Assembly (NCBI GenBank): GCA_913056365.1
Contig: CAJXLT010000001.1
Location: 1,116,001-1,180,000, forward strand
Source: an uncultured Paenibacillaceae bacterium
GTDB lineage: Bacteria > Bacillota > Bacilli > Paenibacillales > K13
Direction of reading: 5' to 3'
Length of the DNA: 64,000 nucleotides
In this document: positions 9,599 to 18,539 of the stretch, piece after piece
Layout: each line of letters opens with the position of its first letter
How positions within the stretch are numbered: the stretch's first letter is position 1
Position numbers and translations under genes: made by a program
The notes under the pieces: generated by a model
Seen by the model: only the letters and a program-made list of their open reading frames with translations
The model's database searches: none
Told to the model about the DNA's origin: nothing

Positions 9599-10834
9599 CT
9601 ACGAGTTCCGGAGCAATGTGGCAGGCTTCATGCGGAGCACCTTCGCCGCACTGCTCCAGCCGGCTGCCAGGACACTGATGCCGACAGCTGCGCCCCCTGC
9701 CAGGATACTCGCACCGTCCAGATATGCAGGCAACGTAATGTGCTGCGGCTCTGCCTGTGCGATGTTCAAGCTGTCTAACTCCGCAGCATGTCCGGCAAGG
9801 CTAATATCTGGCAATGGCAACAGCTGAATAGCCTGCATACTGCCCCACCCCAAGAGCATCCCCGTGCCCCAGCCGATTGCACCAAGCAGAACTGTTTCGA
9901 ATAGGAACAGCTTATGGATGTCCCGCTTCCGCCAGCCTAGCGCTTTCATAATCGCGATTTCCTTCCTTCGCTCTCCCATCATGCCCTGCAGAGCGAACCA
10001 GGATAAGAGCACCCCACCTGCTAAACCAACCGCTGCCGCAGCTTTGGAAAATTGCGCAGACACCTTCCCGATTCCGCCCATCACTTGGATCAGGCTGTCC
10101 TCCGTGACGATGTGTGCTTGCGGGATCAAACTCAACAGCTGGGCTGACGTCTCCTCCATCTGGCTGGCATCTGCTACGCGAACATAGATCTGATTCACTT
10201 CATTATGCTCCATTCCAGCTAAGCTTCTTGCATCCGCCAACGTCATATAGACATTCGCGGCAGACGTCTGATTCGTGTTGCTCTGATTCACAATCCCGAC
10301 AACTTCGAAGCGTTGCTCCCCAACTACTAACTCCGAGCCCGGTTGCAAGTCGTAGAATGCCGCATAATGACGATCCACTACTACTGATCCACTGTCTGAG
10401 GAAGTCAGACTTCTGCCCTCCACGATGCCATCCTGAAGAGAATGTGCCGGACCTACGGATACATGCGCAGTATCTACACCTAGTATCGTCTTATAGCCGG
10501 ATCGATCAAAGTCCCATAACAGCAGAACGCCCGTATAGGTATCATGAGGAGCAAGCTTCGCAAGCTGCGCCTGTTCTTCTTCCGTAATGGCTGCGGTACC
10601 GAAAGGCAAGCGTATGCCTCTCGTCACTTGCGAATCAGGCGAGCCAGCCTCGGAAGATTTGCTTACGACGATATCGGAAGCTACTCCGGATAACGGAAGT
10701 CTGGCCGCTTCCTGATAGCCGTTGCCCAGAGCAGACAAGCCTATGTACAACGCTGTACCCAACCCGATCCCCATAATCACACTTAACGTACGGACCATAC
10801 GACTGCGAAATTGCGAGAAGATATAAGTTCTCAT
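9599..10834 (-). CDS. ABC transporter permease (FtsX/MacB-like)
   Basis: MacB periplasmic-like region plus ERRKEIAIMKALGWRKRDIHKLFLFE. Confidence 0.85.
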   Translation of the reverse strand: MRTYIFSQFRSRMVRTLSVIMGIGLGTALYIGLSALGNGYQEAARLPLSGVASDIVVSKSSEAGSPDSQVTRGIRLPFGTAAITEEEQAQLAKLAPHDTYTGVLLLWDFDRSGYKTILGVDTAHVSVGPAHSLQDGIVEGRSLTSSDSGSVVVDRHYAAFYDLQPGSELVVGEQRFEVVGIVNQSNTNQTSAANVYMTLADARSLAGMEHNEVNQIYVRVADASQMEETSAQLLSLIPQAHIVTEDSLIQVMGGIGKVSAQFSKAAAAVGLAGGVLLSWFALQGMMGERRKEIAIMKALGWRKRDIHKLFLFETVLLGAIGWGTGMLLGWGSMQAIQLLPLPDISLAGHAAELDSLNIAQAEPQHITLPAYLDGASILAGGAAVGISVLAAGWSSAAKVLRMKPATLLRNS

Positions 10835-11319
10835 GGCGTTCCTCCAGTTACCTGTGCAAGTGCTGCATCCAGATCATCCATCGTCCATTCACCACCGCCC
10901 ATCATCAACGTTCCGCTCCCATCCGGGAAGCTATAGAAGGATACGGTATTGCCATTTATCTGAAAGTCCTTCTCTCCGTTGATGAATACGACTAACGGCG
11001 TATGTCCGTCGATGTTGCGTTCCTTAGCCAATGCTTTCCCTTCGGATGAATCGAAGGACAGTAACTGGAGGTCGGTCTCATCATAGGCCGCCACGATCTC
11101 CTCAATCTCATCCAGCACGCCCTTCACCGGCCAGTGATTCAGATGCAGCACCTCTACTTGAACATGATCGGGATTGCCTTCACCTAGTGCCAGCTGTGTG
11201 CTAGAATTCCCCCTGCCTGAACATGCTGTGGCGAGCATTAACACAGATAATGCTGTGATCAATGCCAGCCAACGCTTATTTCGCATCTTCCCATATCTCA
11301 TCGCTGTATGTCCTCCCAT
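10831..11319 (-). CDS. thioredoxin-fold-like lipoprotein lacking CxxC
   Basis: Lipobox LATAC; VEVLHLNHWPVKGVLDEIEEIVAAYDET...HTPLVVFING resembles thioredoxin topology. Confidence 0.65.
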   Translation of the reverse strand: MGGHTAMRYGKMRNKRWLALITALSVLMLATACSGRGNSSTQLALGEGNPDHVQVEVLHLNHWPVKGVLDEIEEIVAAYDETDLQLLSFDSSEGKALAKERNIDGHTPLVVFINGEKDFQINGNTVSFYSFPDGSGTLMMGGGEWTMDDLDAALAQVTGGTP

Positions 11320-11965
11320 CCTTCATTTCGATGCGCCTGTCTGCCCTTGCCGCTACCTTCTCTTCATCATGCGTCACGATGAACAAGGCGAGTTGATGAT
11401 CTTCACGCAGCTGCAAGAACAAATCCATAATTCGGTCACCCGTATCGGAATCCAAATTGCCCGTAGGTTCATCTGCGAATAAGATCGAGGGCTGGCACAC
11501 TAATGATCTGGCGATTGAGACGCGTTGCTGCTCCCCTCCGCTCAATTGATGCGGCCGATTGTGCGCACGATCTGCTAATCCGACCTGTTCTAGCATAGTC
11601 ATTGCTTTCTGCCGGCGCTCACTAGCAGGCATCTTCGACGGATACAGCGGAAAGGATACATTCTCTAACGCGGTCAGCGTAGGGATCAAATTGAAATTTT
11701 GAAAGACGATCCCGATATTGTCCCTGCGCCAAACAGCCAGCTGCTCTTCGTTCAAACCAGTTATGACCCGCCCCTTGTAATGGATCTCACCTCGGTCTGC
11801 CTTCTCCAAGCCTGCAAGCAGATACAGCAAGGTGCTCTTCCCTGAACCGGAACGGCCGACAATCGAGACAAATTCACCAGGGTATATATGTAGATGACCG
11901 TCTCTTACAACTTGAACATTGCTGTATGACTTGACTATCCCTTGTGCTTCCAACACTTTATTCAC
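11276..11965 (-). CDS. ABC transporter ATP-binding protein (LolD/MacB type)
   Basis: Walker A GRSGSGKST, signature LSGGEQQRVSIAR, Walker B ILFADEPTGNLD. Confidence 0.92.
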   Translation of the reverse strand: MNKVLEAQGIVKSYSNVQVVRDGHLHIYPGEFVSIVGRSGSGKSTLLYLLAGLEKADRGEIHYKGRVITGLNEEQLAVWRRDNIGIVFQNFNLIPTLTALENVSFPLYPSKMPASERRQKAMTMLEQVGLADRAHNRPHQLSGGEQQRVSIARSLVCQPSILFADEPTGNLDSDTGDRIMDLFLQLREDHQLALFIVTHDEEKVAARADRRIEMKDGRTYSDEIWEDAK

Positions 11966-13241
11966 TTCGCAGTACCTCCACAGGTTTCATATTCGCAGCC
12001 CTTCTCGCCAGCCACCAGCTAAGCACCCATCCCGCCAGCAAGCACAGTACACCTGTCCCTGCGATGCCCAACGGCTGAACGGATGCTTGCATCGTTACCG
12101 TTAGAGCCAGTGACTTGGCTCCCCCTGCCATAAAGTGCGGGGTTGGACTTAACTCCCAAGGAACAGGAATTGAGACGGTAAAATAGCTAAGCACATAGGC
12201 AATGCCTATTGCTGCAATGACGCCAATACTCCAGCCGACTGCTACTAATACAAGCGATTCGCGACTGATCTGTCGCACAATCTCGCGCTTCCTCCAGCCA
12301 ACTGCCCGCATGATGCCAACATCCCTACGTCGTTCCGTCAAGCCTCCGACTACAACGCGAAGCAAGCCTAGTAGAGCAAGGAAGAGACAAGAGAACCCGA
12401 CAAGTAACCCGAACCGATCTATTAATTGAAAGGTTGTACCGAACACATCCTCGAACGATTGCGGTGTCGTGACCAATGACCGCTCGCCTAGCAATTGCTT
12501 CAGATTGTCCGCAACTAGCGATGCCTGAGCAGAATCAGCCTTCACGAATAGCAGATTCGTGACCTGCTCATCCAGTGTATAGACAGACTGGACTTGCGGA
12601 GCAGCGTGAACCATACGATTGACATCAGCTATCGGCAAGTACAAGTTCGCATTGGCCACATTGCCGACTCGACTCGTATCTGCCAGCCCAACAAGCTGGA
12701 AGGCTTCCCCGGAGATCTGTACCGTATCGCCAATCTGAAGCTGATACTGATCGGCATAACTGGAATCCGCAACAGCTACTCCCGTGTCTCCTGCTTCCAA
12801 GAAGCGACCTTCGCGAATAGCGGTGCGCAACCGTCCAGGACCGAAGCTCTCCTCTGGGTCAATCCCTAATCCGACGAGAAACGGATCCGACTCGAATGAC
12901 CAGAAGAACAACGCTTCCCCAACCTCCTCCACGCCTTCTACCTCGCGCAAGGCCGCGACTTCCTCTTCGCCGATCGGTGCGGTGGAATGGGGAAAGACGA
13001 TCCCTTCGAACGCATCCGGAATGTCCCCCTCCCGCTGCACGACAAGATCTGCACCGATCTCTGTTAGCGGTGTTCTGGCCGCGTTCTGATACCCTTCTGC
13101 ATACGCTTGCAAGCTTAGATACAAGGCAACGCCAAGCGCAATGCTTATAATGGCAACGATGGAGCGTTGCGGTCGGTGAACCAGCTCACTCCATACATAA
13201 CGAAGACCCACAGTCGATTCATCCTTTCTATACTGACACAC
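11958..13241 (-). CDS. ABC transporter permease (FtsX/MacB-like)
   Basis: LTERRRDVGIMRAVGWRKREIVRQISRESLVL. Confidence 0.88.
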   Translation of the reverse strand: MCQYRKDESTVGLRYVWSELVHRPQRSIVAIISIALGVALYLSLQAYAEGYQNAARTPLTEIGADLVVQREGDIPDAFEGIVFPHSTAPIGEEEVAALREVEGVEEVGEALFFWSFESDPFLVGLGIDPEESFGPGRLRTAIREGRFLEAGDTGVAVADSSYADQYQLQIGDTVQISGEAFQLVGLADTSRVGNVANANLYLPIADVNRMVHAAPQVQSVYTLDEQVTNLLFVKADSAQASLVADNLKQLLGERSLVTTPQSFEDVFGTTFQLIDRFGLLVGFSCLFLALLGLLRVVVGGLTERRRDVGIMRAVGWRKREIVRQISRESLVLVAVGWSIGVIAAIGIAYVLSYFTVSIPVPWELSPTPHFMAGGAKSLALTVTMQASVQPLGIAGTGVLCLLAGWVLSWWLARRAANMKPVEVLRSE

Positions 13242-13244
13242 ATC

Positions 13245-13289
13245 AAAAAAGACAACAGCAGCTCCTATATAGAAGCATACTCTTGTCTT
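13245..13289 (-). terminator. putative Rho-independent terminator/attenuator downstream of the histidine kinase
   Basis: Minus strand AGACAAGAG...CTGTTGTCT followed by TTTTTT; overlaps the predicted leader of the ABC operon. Confidence 0.5.
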
Positions 13290-13328
13290 CTTCAGATTTT
13301 CTAAAGAGACGATTAAGTTTTGCTAAAG
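13285..13328 (-). promoter_or_regulatory. four contiguous 11-nt direct repeats upstream of ABC exporter operon (putative OmpR-family response-regulator site)
   Basis: Minus strand CTTTAGCAAAA|CTTAATCGTCT|CTTTAGAAAAT|CTGAAGAAGAC. Confidence 0.6.
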
Positions 13329-14665
13329 ATCTGCTGAGCAATGGGGATCGTCACCGTGAAAGTACTTCCTTCCCGCAGCCTGCTCCTGACTGTGATACTG
13401 CCTTGATGCGCTTCAACAATCGCTTTGACAATCGACAATCCGATACCTGCGCCTTCATTCTTCCCGTGGCTCCTTGCTTCGTCTATCCGATAAAACCGTT
13501 CGAAAATATACGGCAGATGCTCTTCGGCCATCCCTTTACCATTATCCGTAACACGTATGTAGCACACCTTCGAATTAACTTCACAGTTGATCTTGATTTC
13601 CCCGTGTGGCGCCGTATGCTGGATCGCATTGTTGACGAGATTATAGATCACCTGATTCATTCGCTCTGCATCCATGTGCACCTTGATTTCATCTGCTCGA
13701 ATTTGCTCCCATTGTAAGGTGATGTGCTTCTCCTTGGCAAGCGGCGCCAAGCGAAGCTTCGCATGTTCGAATAGATGGCTGAACAAGGTTGCAGACAGAT
13801 GAAGCCGGTGCTTCTCATTGTCCATCACAGACAAATCTCTTAAATCACCGATGATGCAAAGCAACCGCTTCACTTCTTCATGCATCGCGTGGAACGCCAC
13901 CTCTGCCGAACGCCGATCGCGTATATTGCCTACACGCAGTGATTCCAAGTATCCCTGGATCACAGTCAACGGTGTACGCAACTCGTGCGAGACGTCAGCT
14001 ACAAGCTTGCGCCGCCGATCCTCGACCTTCTTCATCCCTGCGGCCATCTTCTCGAAGGCAGATTTCAACGACTCAATCTCCTCCGGACCGCCTCGTGTCA
14101 TCGTCACTTCATAGTTGCCTTGCGCAATTTCTTGTGAGGCTTGGGACATTTCCACTAGCGGTCTGCTGAACGAACGAGCCATAATGCCGCCAATGAGCAG
14201 TGCGCTAATCGCGACGACGATCCCTACAATAACTAGCCCAATGCCTGCTTGCTTCAAGAATTGTTCGTCTGCTCGCTGCTGGAACGGGTCTCGGCTAATG
14301 GAGACAGAACCGATCAGCTGCTGAGCCTGACTATAGATCGGAATGTCTACCGAAGAAGTCAGATCACTCTCACCCTCGTACTGCTGAGCGGTAGAAGCGA
14401 CAATTTGCCCATCTGCGCCATGCAACGTTACATTTGCGCCGATCATATGCGAAGCGTCCTCCAGACTCTTCTCCACACCCGCCCAATTCCCATTGCGCGT
14501 ATACTGCCCTGCCAGCATGACGGGCAGCATCTCGCCATGCATCTCGGTCTGCTCAGCCAAATAGCGGGAGAATGTCTGCTCCGTCATGAGGTTAATCATG
14601 ATCCCCATAATACCCACACTAGCCACAATAATCAGAATATAACTGCCGAACAATCGCTTGAACAC
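13313..14665 (-). CDS. sensor histidine kinase (HAMP, HisKA, HATPase)
   Basis: DVSHELRTPLTVIQGYLE; NAIQHT; DNGKGM; RFYRIDEARS...GAGIGLSIVK. Confidence 0.93.
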   Translation of the reverse strand: MFKRLFGSYILIIVASVGIMGIMINLMTEQTFSRYLAEQTEMHGEMLPVMLAGQYTRNGNWAGVEKSLEDASHMIGANVTLHGADGQIVASTAQQYEGESDLTSSVDIPIYSQAQQLIGSVSISRDPFQQRADEQFLKQAGIGLVIVGIVVAISALLIGGIMARSFSRPLVEMSQASQEIAQGNYEVTMTRGGPEEIESLKSAFEKMAAGMKKVEDRRRKLVADVSHELRTPLTVIQGYLESLRVGNIRDRRSAEVAFHAMHEEVKRLLCIIGDLRDLSVMDNEKHRLHLSATLFSHLFEHAKLRLAPLAKEKHITLQWEQIRADEIKVHMDAERMNQVIYNLVNNAIQHTAPHGEIKINCEVNSKVCYIRVTDNGKGMAEEHLPYIFERFYRIDEARSHGKNEGAGIGLSIVKAIVEAHQGSITVRSRLREGSTFTVTIPIAQQIFSKT

Positions 14666-14668
14666 CGG

Positions 14669-15361
14669 CTATTCCTCCTCATTCATATACGCATAGCCCA
14701 ATCCGCGGACAGTTCGGATTACATTGCAGCCTTGCGCGCTTAGCTTATGACGAAGATTGCTAATGTGCGTAGTGACCGTCGCCTCTCCCGCCTCATCCTC
14801 ATATCCCCATATCTTCTCCAGCAGATGCGTGCGCGTGAATGTCCAGCCAGGGTGACTCATTAAGATATGTAGCAGTTCAAATTCTGTTGGCGTTAGCTCG
14901 ATCGTGCGATTCTCAACCTTAACCTGCCGCAAGGAAAGGTCCAGACGTAACCGGTGGTTGCCCAGCGTATTGGATTGGGGCTGTTCATTGTATTGGTAGG
15001 AACGGCGAAGCAGAGCCTTGATACGCGCAGTCAGCTCCGTCGGACTGAATGGCTTCGTCAAGTAATCATCAGCACCGATGCCTAGTCCGATCGCCTTGTC
15101 CATATCCTCTGTGCGTGCGGTCAGCATCAGAATCGGAACGGTAGATTCCTGACGGATGCGCCGGCACAATTCACTGCCGTCCAAGCCTGGAAGCATCAGA
15201 TCCAGAATAATGAGGTGGGGCGATTGTTCCTTGTACATCGCTTCGCCAGACATCCCGTCGTAAGCAGCCTCAATCTGGAAGCCTTCTGTCTCCAACAGAA
15301 ACTGAATCATATCTGCTGTCGGCTTGTGATCCTCGATACACAATAGTTTCATCTCATTCAT
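14669..15361 (-). CDS. response regulator, OmpR/PhoB family
   Basis: Receiver LIILDLMLPGLDG...KPFSPTEL; wHTH TVTTHISNLRHKL...TVRGLGYAY. Confidence 0.93.
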   Translation of the reverse strand: MNEMKLLCIEDHKPTADMIQFLLETEGFQIEAAYDGMSGEAMYKEQSPHLIILDLMLPGLDGSELCRRIRQESTVPILMLTARTEDMDKAIGLGIGADDYLTKPFSPTELTARIKALLRRSYQYNEQPQSNTLGNHRLRLDLSLRQVKVENRTIELTPTEFELLHILMSHPGWTFTRTHLLEKIWGYEDEAGEATVTTHISNLRHKLSAQGCNVIRTVRGLGYAYMNEEE

Positions 15362-15399
15362 TACTGAGCCCCCTTCTGTTTTTTGTTATAACACAAAAG

Positions 15400-15454
15400 A
15401 GAATCTCTCCGCTATTATTATCCTGTAATAGGAAGCTAATAGCTTCGAGATTCT
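15400..15454 (-). promoter_or_regulatory. predicted three-way-junction RNA/DNA structure between modC-like gene and the response regulator
   Basis: AGAATCTC/GAGATTCT (P1) enclosing perfect hairpins GAAGCTA-T-TAGCTTC and CTATTA-N8-TAATAG on the minus strand. Confidence 0.65.
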
Positions 15455-15470
15455 ACGCTATGTCACACAA

Positions 15471-16550
15471 TCAAATGGCATATAACGGTTCGACTCTTAT
15501 TGCAGCGGCTTTGATGCTCGCCTGTATCGTATCCCCAATGTTCAAGGCTAGCTGTTCCTTCGCCTCAGCACTAATCGAAGCCTGCAGCTCGACCTTGTCC
15601 TTCAGATGAAGACGGTACGTGCCGTTAATCGTGCGGTGCATCTCCGTAATCTTCATAGGGAAGCTGTTGCGTGTAGCATGTTGGACGCCTGCTTCCTCTC
15701 TCGCAATAATGATGTCTGTCGGATCGAAGATGACGAGCACCTCTCCTGTCGTCTCTCCGACCGCCTTCAGCTCTACGCCTTCATGCAGAAGAATGTGCAG
15801 CAGGCCAGAACGCTCTGAATAAGCTACCCCCGGGTAGGCTGTCAGTCCGGCAAATTCAGCGACGAAGCGGGTTCGCGGCTTCATCCGCAGCTCATCGTAC
15901 GCCCCTTGCTGCACCAATCTTCCTCGTTCCATAATGTGGACTTGCTTGCCGAAGGTAATGGCGTCCATCGGATCGTGCGTCACCATAATGGCAGGGATGG
16001 ATGCCGAGGTCAAGATGTCCATAATCTCGGTGCGAACATGCCGCTTCGTCTGCACATCCAGGGCGCTGAACGGCTCATCCAGCAGCAGTAAAGTTGGCTC
16101 CGTAACTAACGCTCTGGACAGCGCAACCCGCTGTCGCTCGCCCCCGGACAATTCTCGGGGCAGGCTGTCTTGCAAATGTCTAATGCCGCACAGCTCCATC
16201 GCTTGCTCTACGCGGATGACGATCTCCTTCTTCGCCACCTTCCGCTGCACAAGTCCGAACGCAATATTGTCGAACACCGTCATATGCGGGAAGAGCAAAT
16301 AGTTCTGCGGCACATATCCGATCTTCCTCTTCTCCGGATAGATATTAACGCGCTGCGACCGATTGTACACATACTTGCCAGATACTTGCACATATCCGTC
16401 GTCCGGCTCTGCGAATCCGGCTATCATCTTCAGAATCGTCGATTTCCCGCTCCCGCTCTGCCCTGCCACAACTGTCATTAGCGAGGAGAATTGGGTATGG
16501 ACATCAATCGTAATCGTAGGGAATTGTCGCTTCAGTTGAACGCTAATCAT
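15471..16550 (-). CDS. modC: molybdate-type ABC transporter ATP-binding protein
   Basis: Walker A GQSGSGKST, LSGGERQRVALSRAL, C-terminal TOBE-like region; adjacent to ModB/ModA. Confidence 0.85.
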   Translation of the reverse strand: MISVQLKRQFPTITIDVHTQFSSLMTVVAGQSGSGKSTILKMIAGFAEPDDGYVQVSGKYVYNRSQRVNIYPEKRKIGYVPQNYLLFPHMTVFDNIAFGLVQRKVAKKEIVIRVEQAMELCGIRHLQDSLPRELSGGERQRVALSRALVTEPTLLLLDEPFSALDVQTKRHVRTEIMDILTSASIPAIMVTHDPMDAITFGKQVHIMERGRLVQQGAYDELRMKPRTRFVAEFAGLTAYPGVAYSERSGLLHILLHEGVELKAVGETTGEVLVIFDPTDIIIAREEAGVQHATRNSFPMKITEMHRTINGTYRLHLKDKVELQASISAEAKEQLALNIGDTIQASIKAAAIRVEPLYAI

Positions 16551-16551
16551 A

Positions 16552-17394
16552 CTACCTCCGCTCTACCGCCAGCATGCGCACGGTAGCCATTAATAAGAGA
16601 CTCATGACGAGCAGCAAGTTCGCCAACACAATCGCAACGCCCAAATCTTCATTCATGGCAGAATAGATAGCGAGCGGCAAGGTCTCGGTTCTGCCCAGGA
16701 AATTACCAGCGAACATAATCGTTGCGCCGAATTCCCCCAGTGCCCTCGCCCAGCTGGTCAACATGCCTGACAGCAGGTACGGTCTTGCCAGCGGCAAGGT
16801 CACTTGCGAGAACGAACGCCACCAGCTTGCGCCAAGTGATCGGGCCATCGCTTCCATCTCCTTGCTGCTGTCCTTGAAGCCTTCCTTGGCTGATCGAATG
16901 TAAAAAGGAGCTGCAATGAATACTTGTGCGAAGATAACCGCAACAACTGTGAACGAAATCGTAATCCCATAATCCGCCAGCCAGCTGCCGATCAAGCCTT
17001 TGCGGCCGAAGGCCAAAATTAAGCCAATTCCGGCTACAGATGGCGGAATGACCATAGGCAGATCGACGAGCACCTCCAGCAGCTGCTTCCCGCGGAATGA
17101 GCTGCGCGCCAGCATATAAGCAAGCGGCGTGCCAAGCATCACAATCAACGAGATCGAAATGATCGATGTGAACAGACTGAGTGCCACCCCTGACCGCAAG
17201 TGCGGACTCCGTAATGCCGCATACAGATGATCCAGTGTTATGGAAGTGAATAAGCCAATAATCGGCATACAGAGGAAGCAGACGATCAATAGCGAGACGA
17301 GGCTGAACAGAATCGTGAATCCGACTGGCACGAGCGGCATCGCAAGCTTCGGAAGCATGAGCCGGTTCATCGTATTCACGAATACACGGGACAT
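16552..17394 (-). CDS. modB: molybdate ABC transporter permease
   Basis: ModB-type: LPMVIPPSVAGIGLILAFGRKGLIGSWL...ARALGEFGATIMFAGN. Confidence 0.9.
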   Translation of the reverse strand: MSRVFVNTMNRLMLPKLAMPLVPVGFTILFSLVSLLIVCFLCMPIIGLFTSITLDHLYAALRSPHLRSGVALSLFTSIISISLIVMLGTPLAYMLARSSFRGKQLLEVLVDLPMVIPPSVAGIGLILAFGRKGLIGSWLADYGITISFTVVAVIFAQVFIAAPFYIRSAKEGFKDSSKEMEAMARSLGASWWRSFSQVTLPLARPYLLSGMLTSWARALGEFGATIMFAGNFLGRTETLPLAIYSAMNEDLGVAIVLANLLLVMSLLLMATVRMLAVERR

Positions 17395-17400
17395 CAGCCA

Positions 17401-18207
17401 TCACCCTTCCTGGAGATAGCCGTAGCTCTCCAGAAGCGCCTTCCCATCCTCCGATTGCAACCAGTCCAAGAAGATCGCTGTTTCTGGTGACGCACCGATC
17501 AGAGAAGCAGCATAATAAGAAGAAGTGACATTGGCCTGTTCCGGTATTGGCAGCGATGCGAGCTGCTTACCGGCAAGGGCAGCTGTAGCGAGTGATGACG
17601 TGTAGATCACCCCGGCGTCTGCTTCACCCAGTTCAATCTTCGCAAGTACATGCTGTTCATTGCTCTCGTAGGAGACAATATTGTTCATGAGCCGTTCCTT
17701 GAAATCCACACCGAATGGCTCCATCTGCTCCAGTCTGTCGATCATTCGCAACGCATACTCACCGACAGGAGCGTTCGATTCAGCCAAGACGAGCAGCACG
17801 TTCTCATCTGCCAGATCACGTATCGATTGCAGCCTATCCCTGCTATCTTCGCTCATGACGACAACTAGACGATTATCTGCTAGACGCAAGTAACGCTCTA
17901 CGATATTTTGATCCTGCAGGTCTTGTACATCCTGCTCTCTTGCGGCAAGGAACAAGTCTGCATCCGCTCCTTGCTCAAGCTGTGTCTTCAGGACATGCGT
18001 GCCGGCGAAGTTGAATGCCAGATCAATCTCAGGGTACTGCTCGGAGAACGAGACTTGTGCAGCATCTAGCACTCCTTTCAAACTAGCTGCCGCATAGACA
18101 GTCACGGAGTCAGCATCCTCCTGCGAAGAGGCATCTGCACCGCACGCGGATACAGCCACTGTGACACACAGCATAACTGCTAGGATACTAATTCGTTTGC
18201 TCCACAT
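17401..18207 (-). CDS. modA: molybdate-binding lipoprotein
   Basis: VTVYAAASLKGVLDAAQVSFSEQYPEIDLAFNFAGTHVLKTQLEQGADADLFLAA. Confidence 0.9.
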   Translation of the reverse strand: MWSKRISILAVMLCVTVAVSACGADASSQEDADSVTVYAAASLKGVLDAAQVSFSEQYPEIDLAFNFAGTHVLKTQLEQGADADLFLAAREQDVQDLQDQNIVERYLRLADNRLVVVMSEDSRDRLQSIRDLADENVLLVLAESNAPVGEYALRMIDRLEQMEPFGVDFKERLMNNIVSYESNEQHVLAKIELGEADAGVIYTSSLATAALAGKQLASLPIPEQANVTSSYYAASLIGASPETAIFLDWLQSEDGKALLESYGYLQEG

Positions 18208-18209
18208 CC

Positions 18210-18488
18210 TTAGCCACCTGCCATCGGCATGAGCACGCGGATATGATCGCCGTCCTGCAACGATTCGTTGTCTGTCACCATCTCATCATTAACAGCAAGC
18301 AAGATATGCTCCTGTATCGTTTCCTTCTCATCATCGAGCAACAGCGTGCGCTGTTCTCCTTGAAGTCGATCCCCGACTATACGAATCGCTTCATGCAGGG
18401 TAAGCGCCGTTGCTTCTACTGCTACTTCGATATCTCCGTTAAGCGCTTCGCGCAGCTTCCCATTAGAACTGAACTTTACTTTTATCAT
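18210..18488 (-). CDS. MoaD/ThiS-family sulfur-carrier protein
   Basis: 92 aa ubiquitin-like fold pattern ending ...LMPMAGG. Confidence 0.85.
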   Translation of the reverse strand: MIKVKFSSNGKLREALNGDIEVAVEATALTLHEAIRIVGDRLQGEQRTLLLDDEKETIQEHILLAVNDEMVTDNESLQDGDHIRVLMPMAGG

Positions 18489-18539
18489 CTATGATCCTCT
18501 CCATCTTCTATTTATATATTTATAGGATGAACATATGAC

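Noticed and set aside
10114-10587. 157-aa plus-strand ORF, and similar ones at 13283-13717, 14249-14743, 47282-47701
   Set aside because: Antisense to confident CDSs, no recognisable domains or RBS.
16703-17404. 233-aa minus-strand ORF in alternate frame over modB
   Set aside because: The modB frame has clear family motifs; the alternate frame has none.
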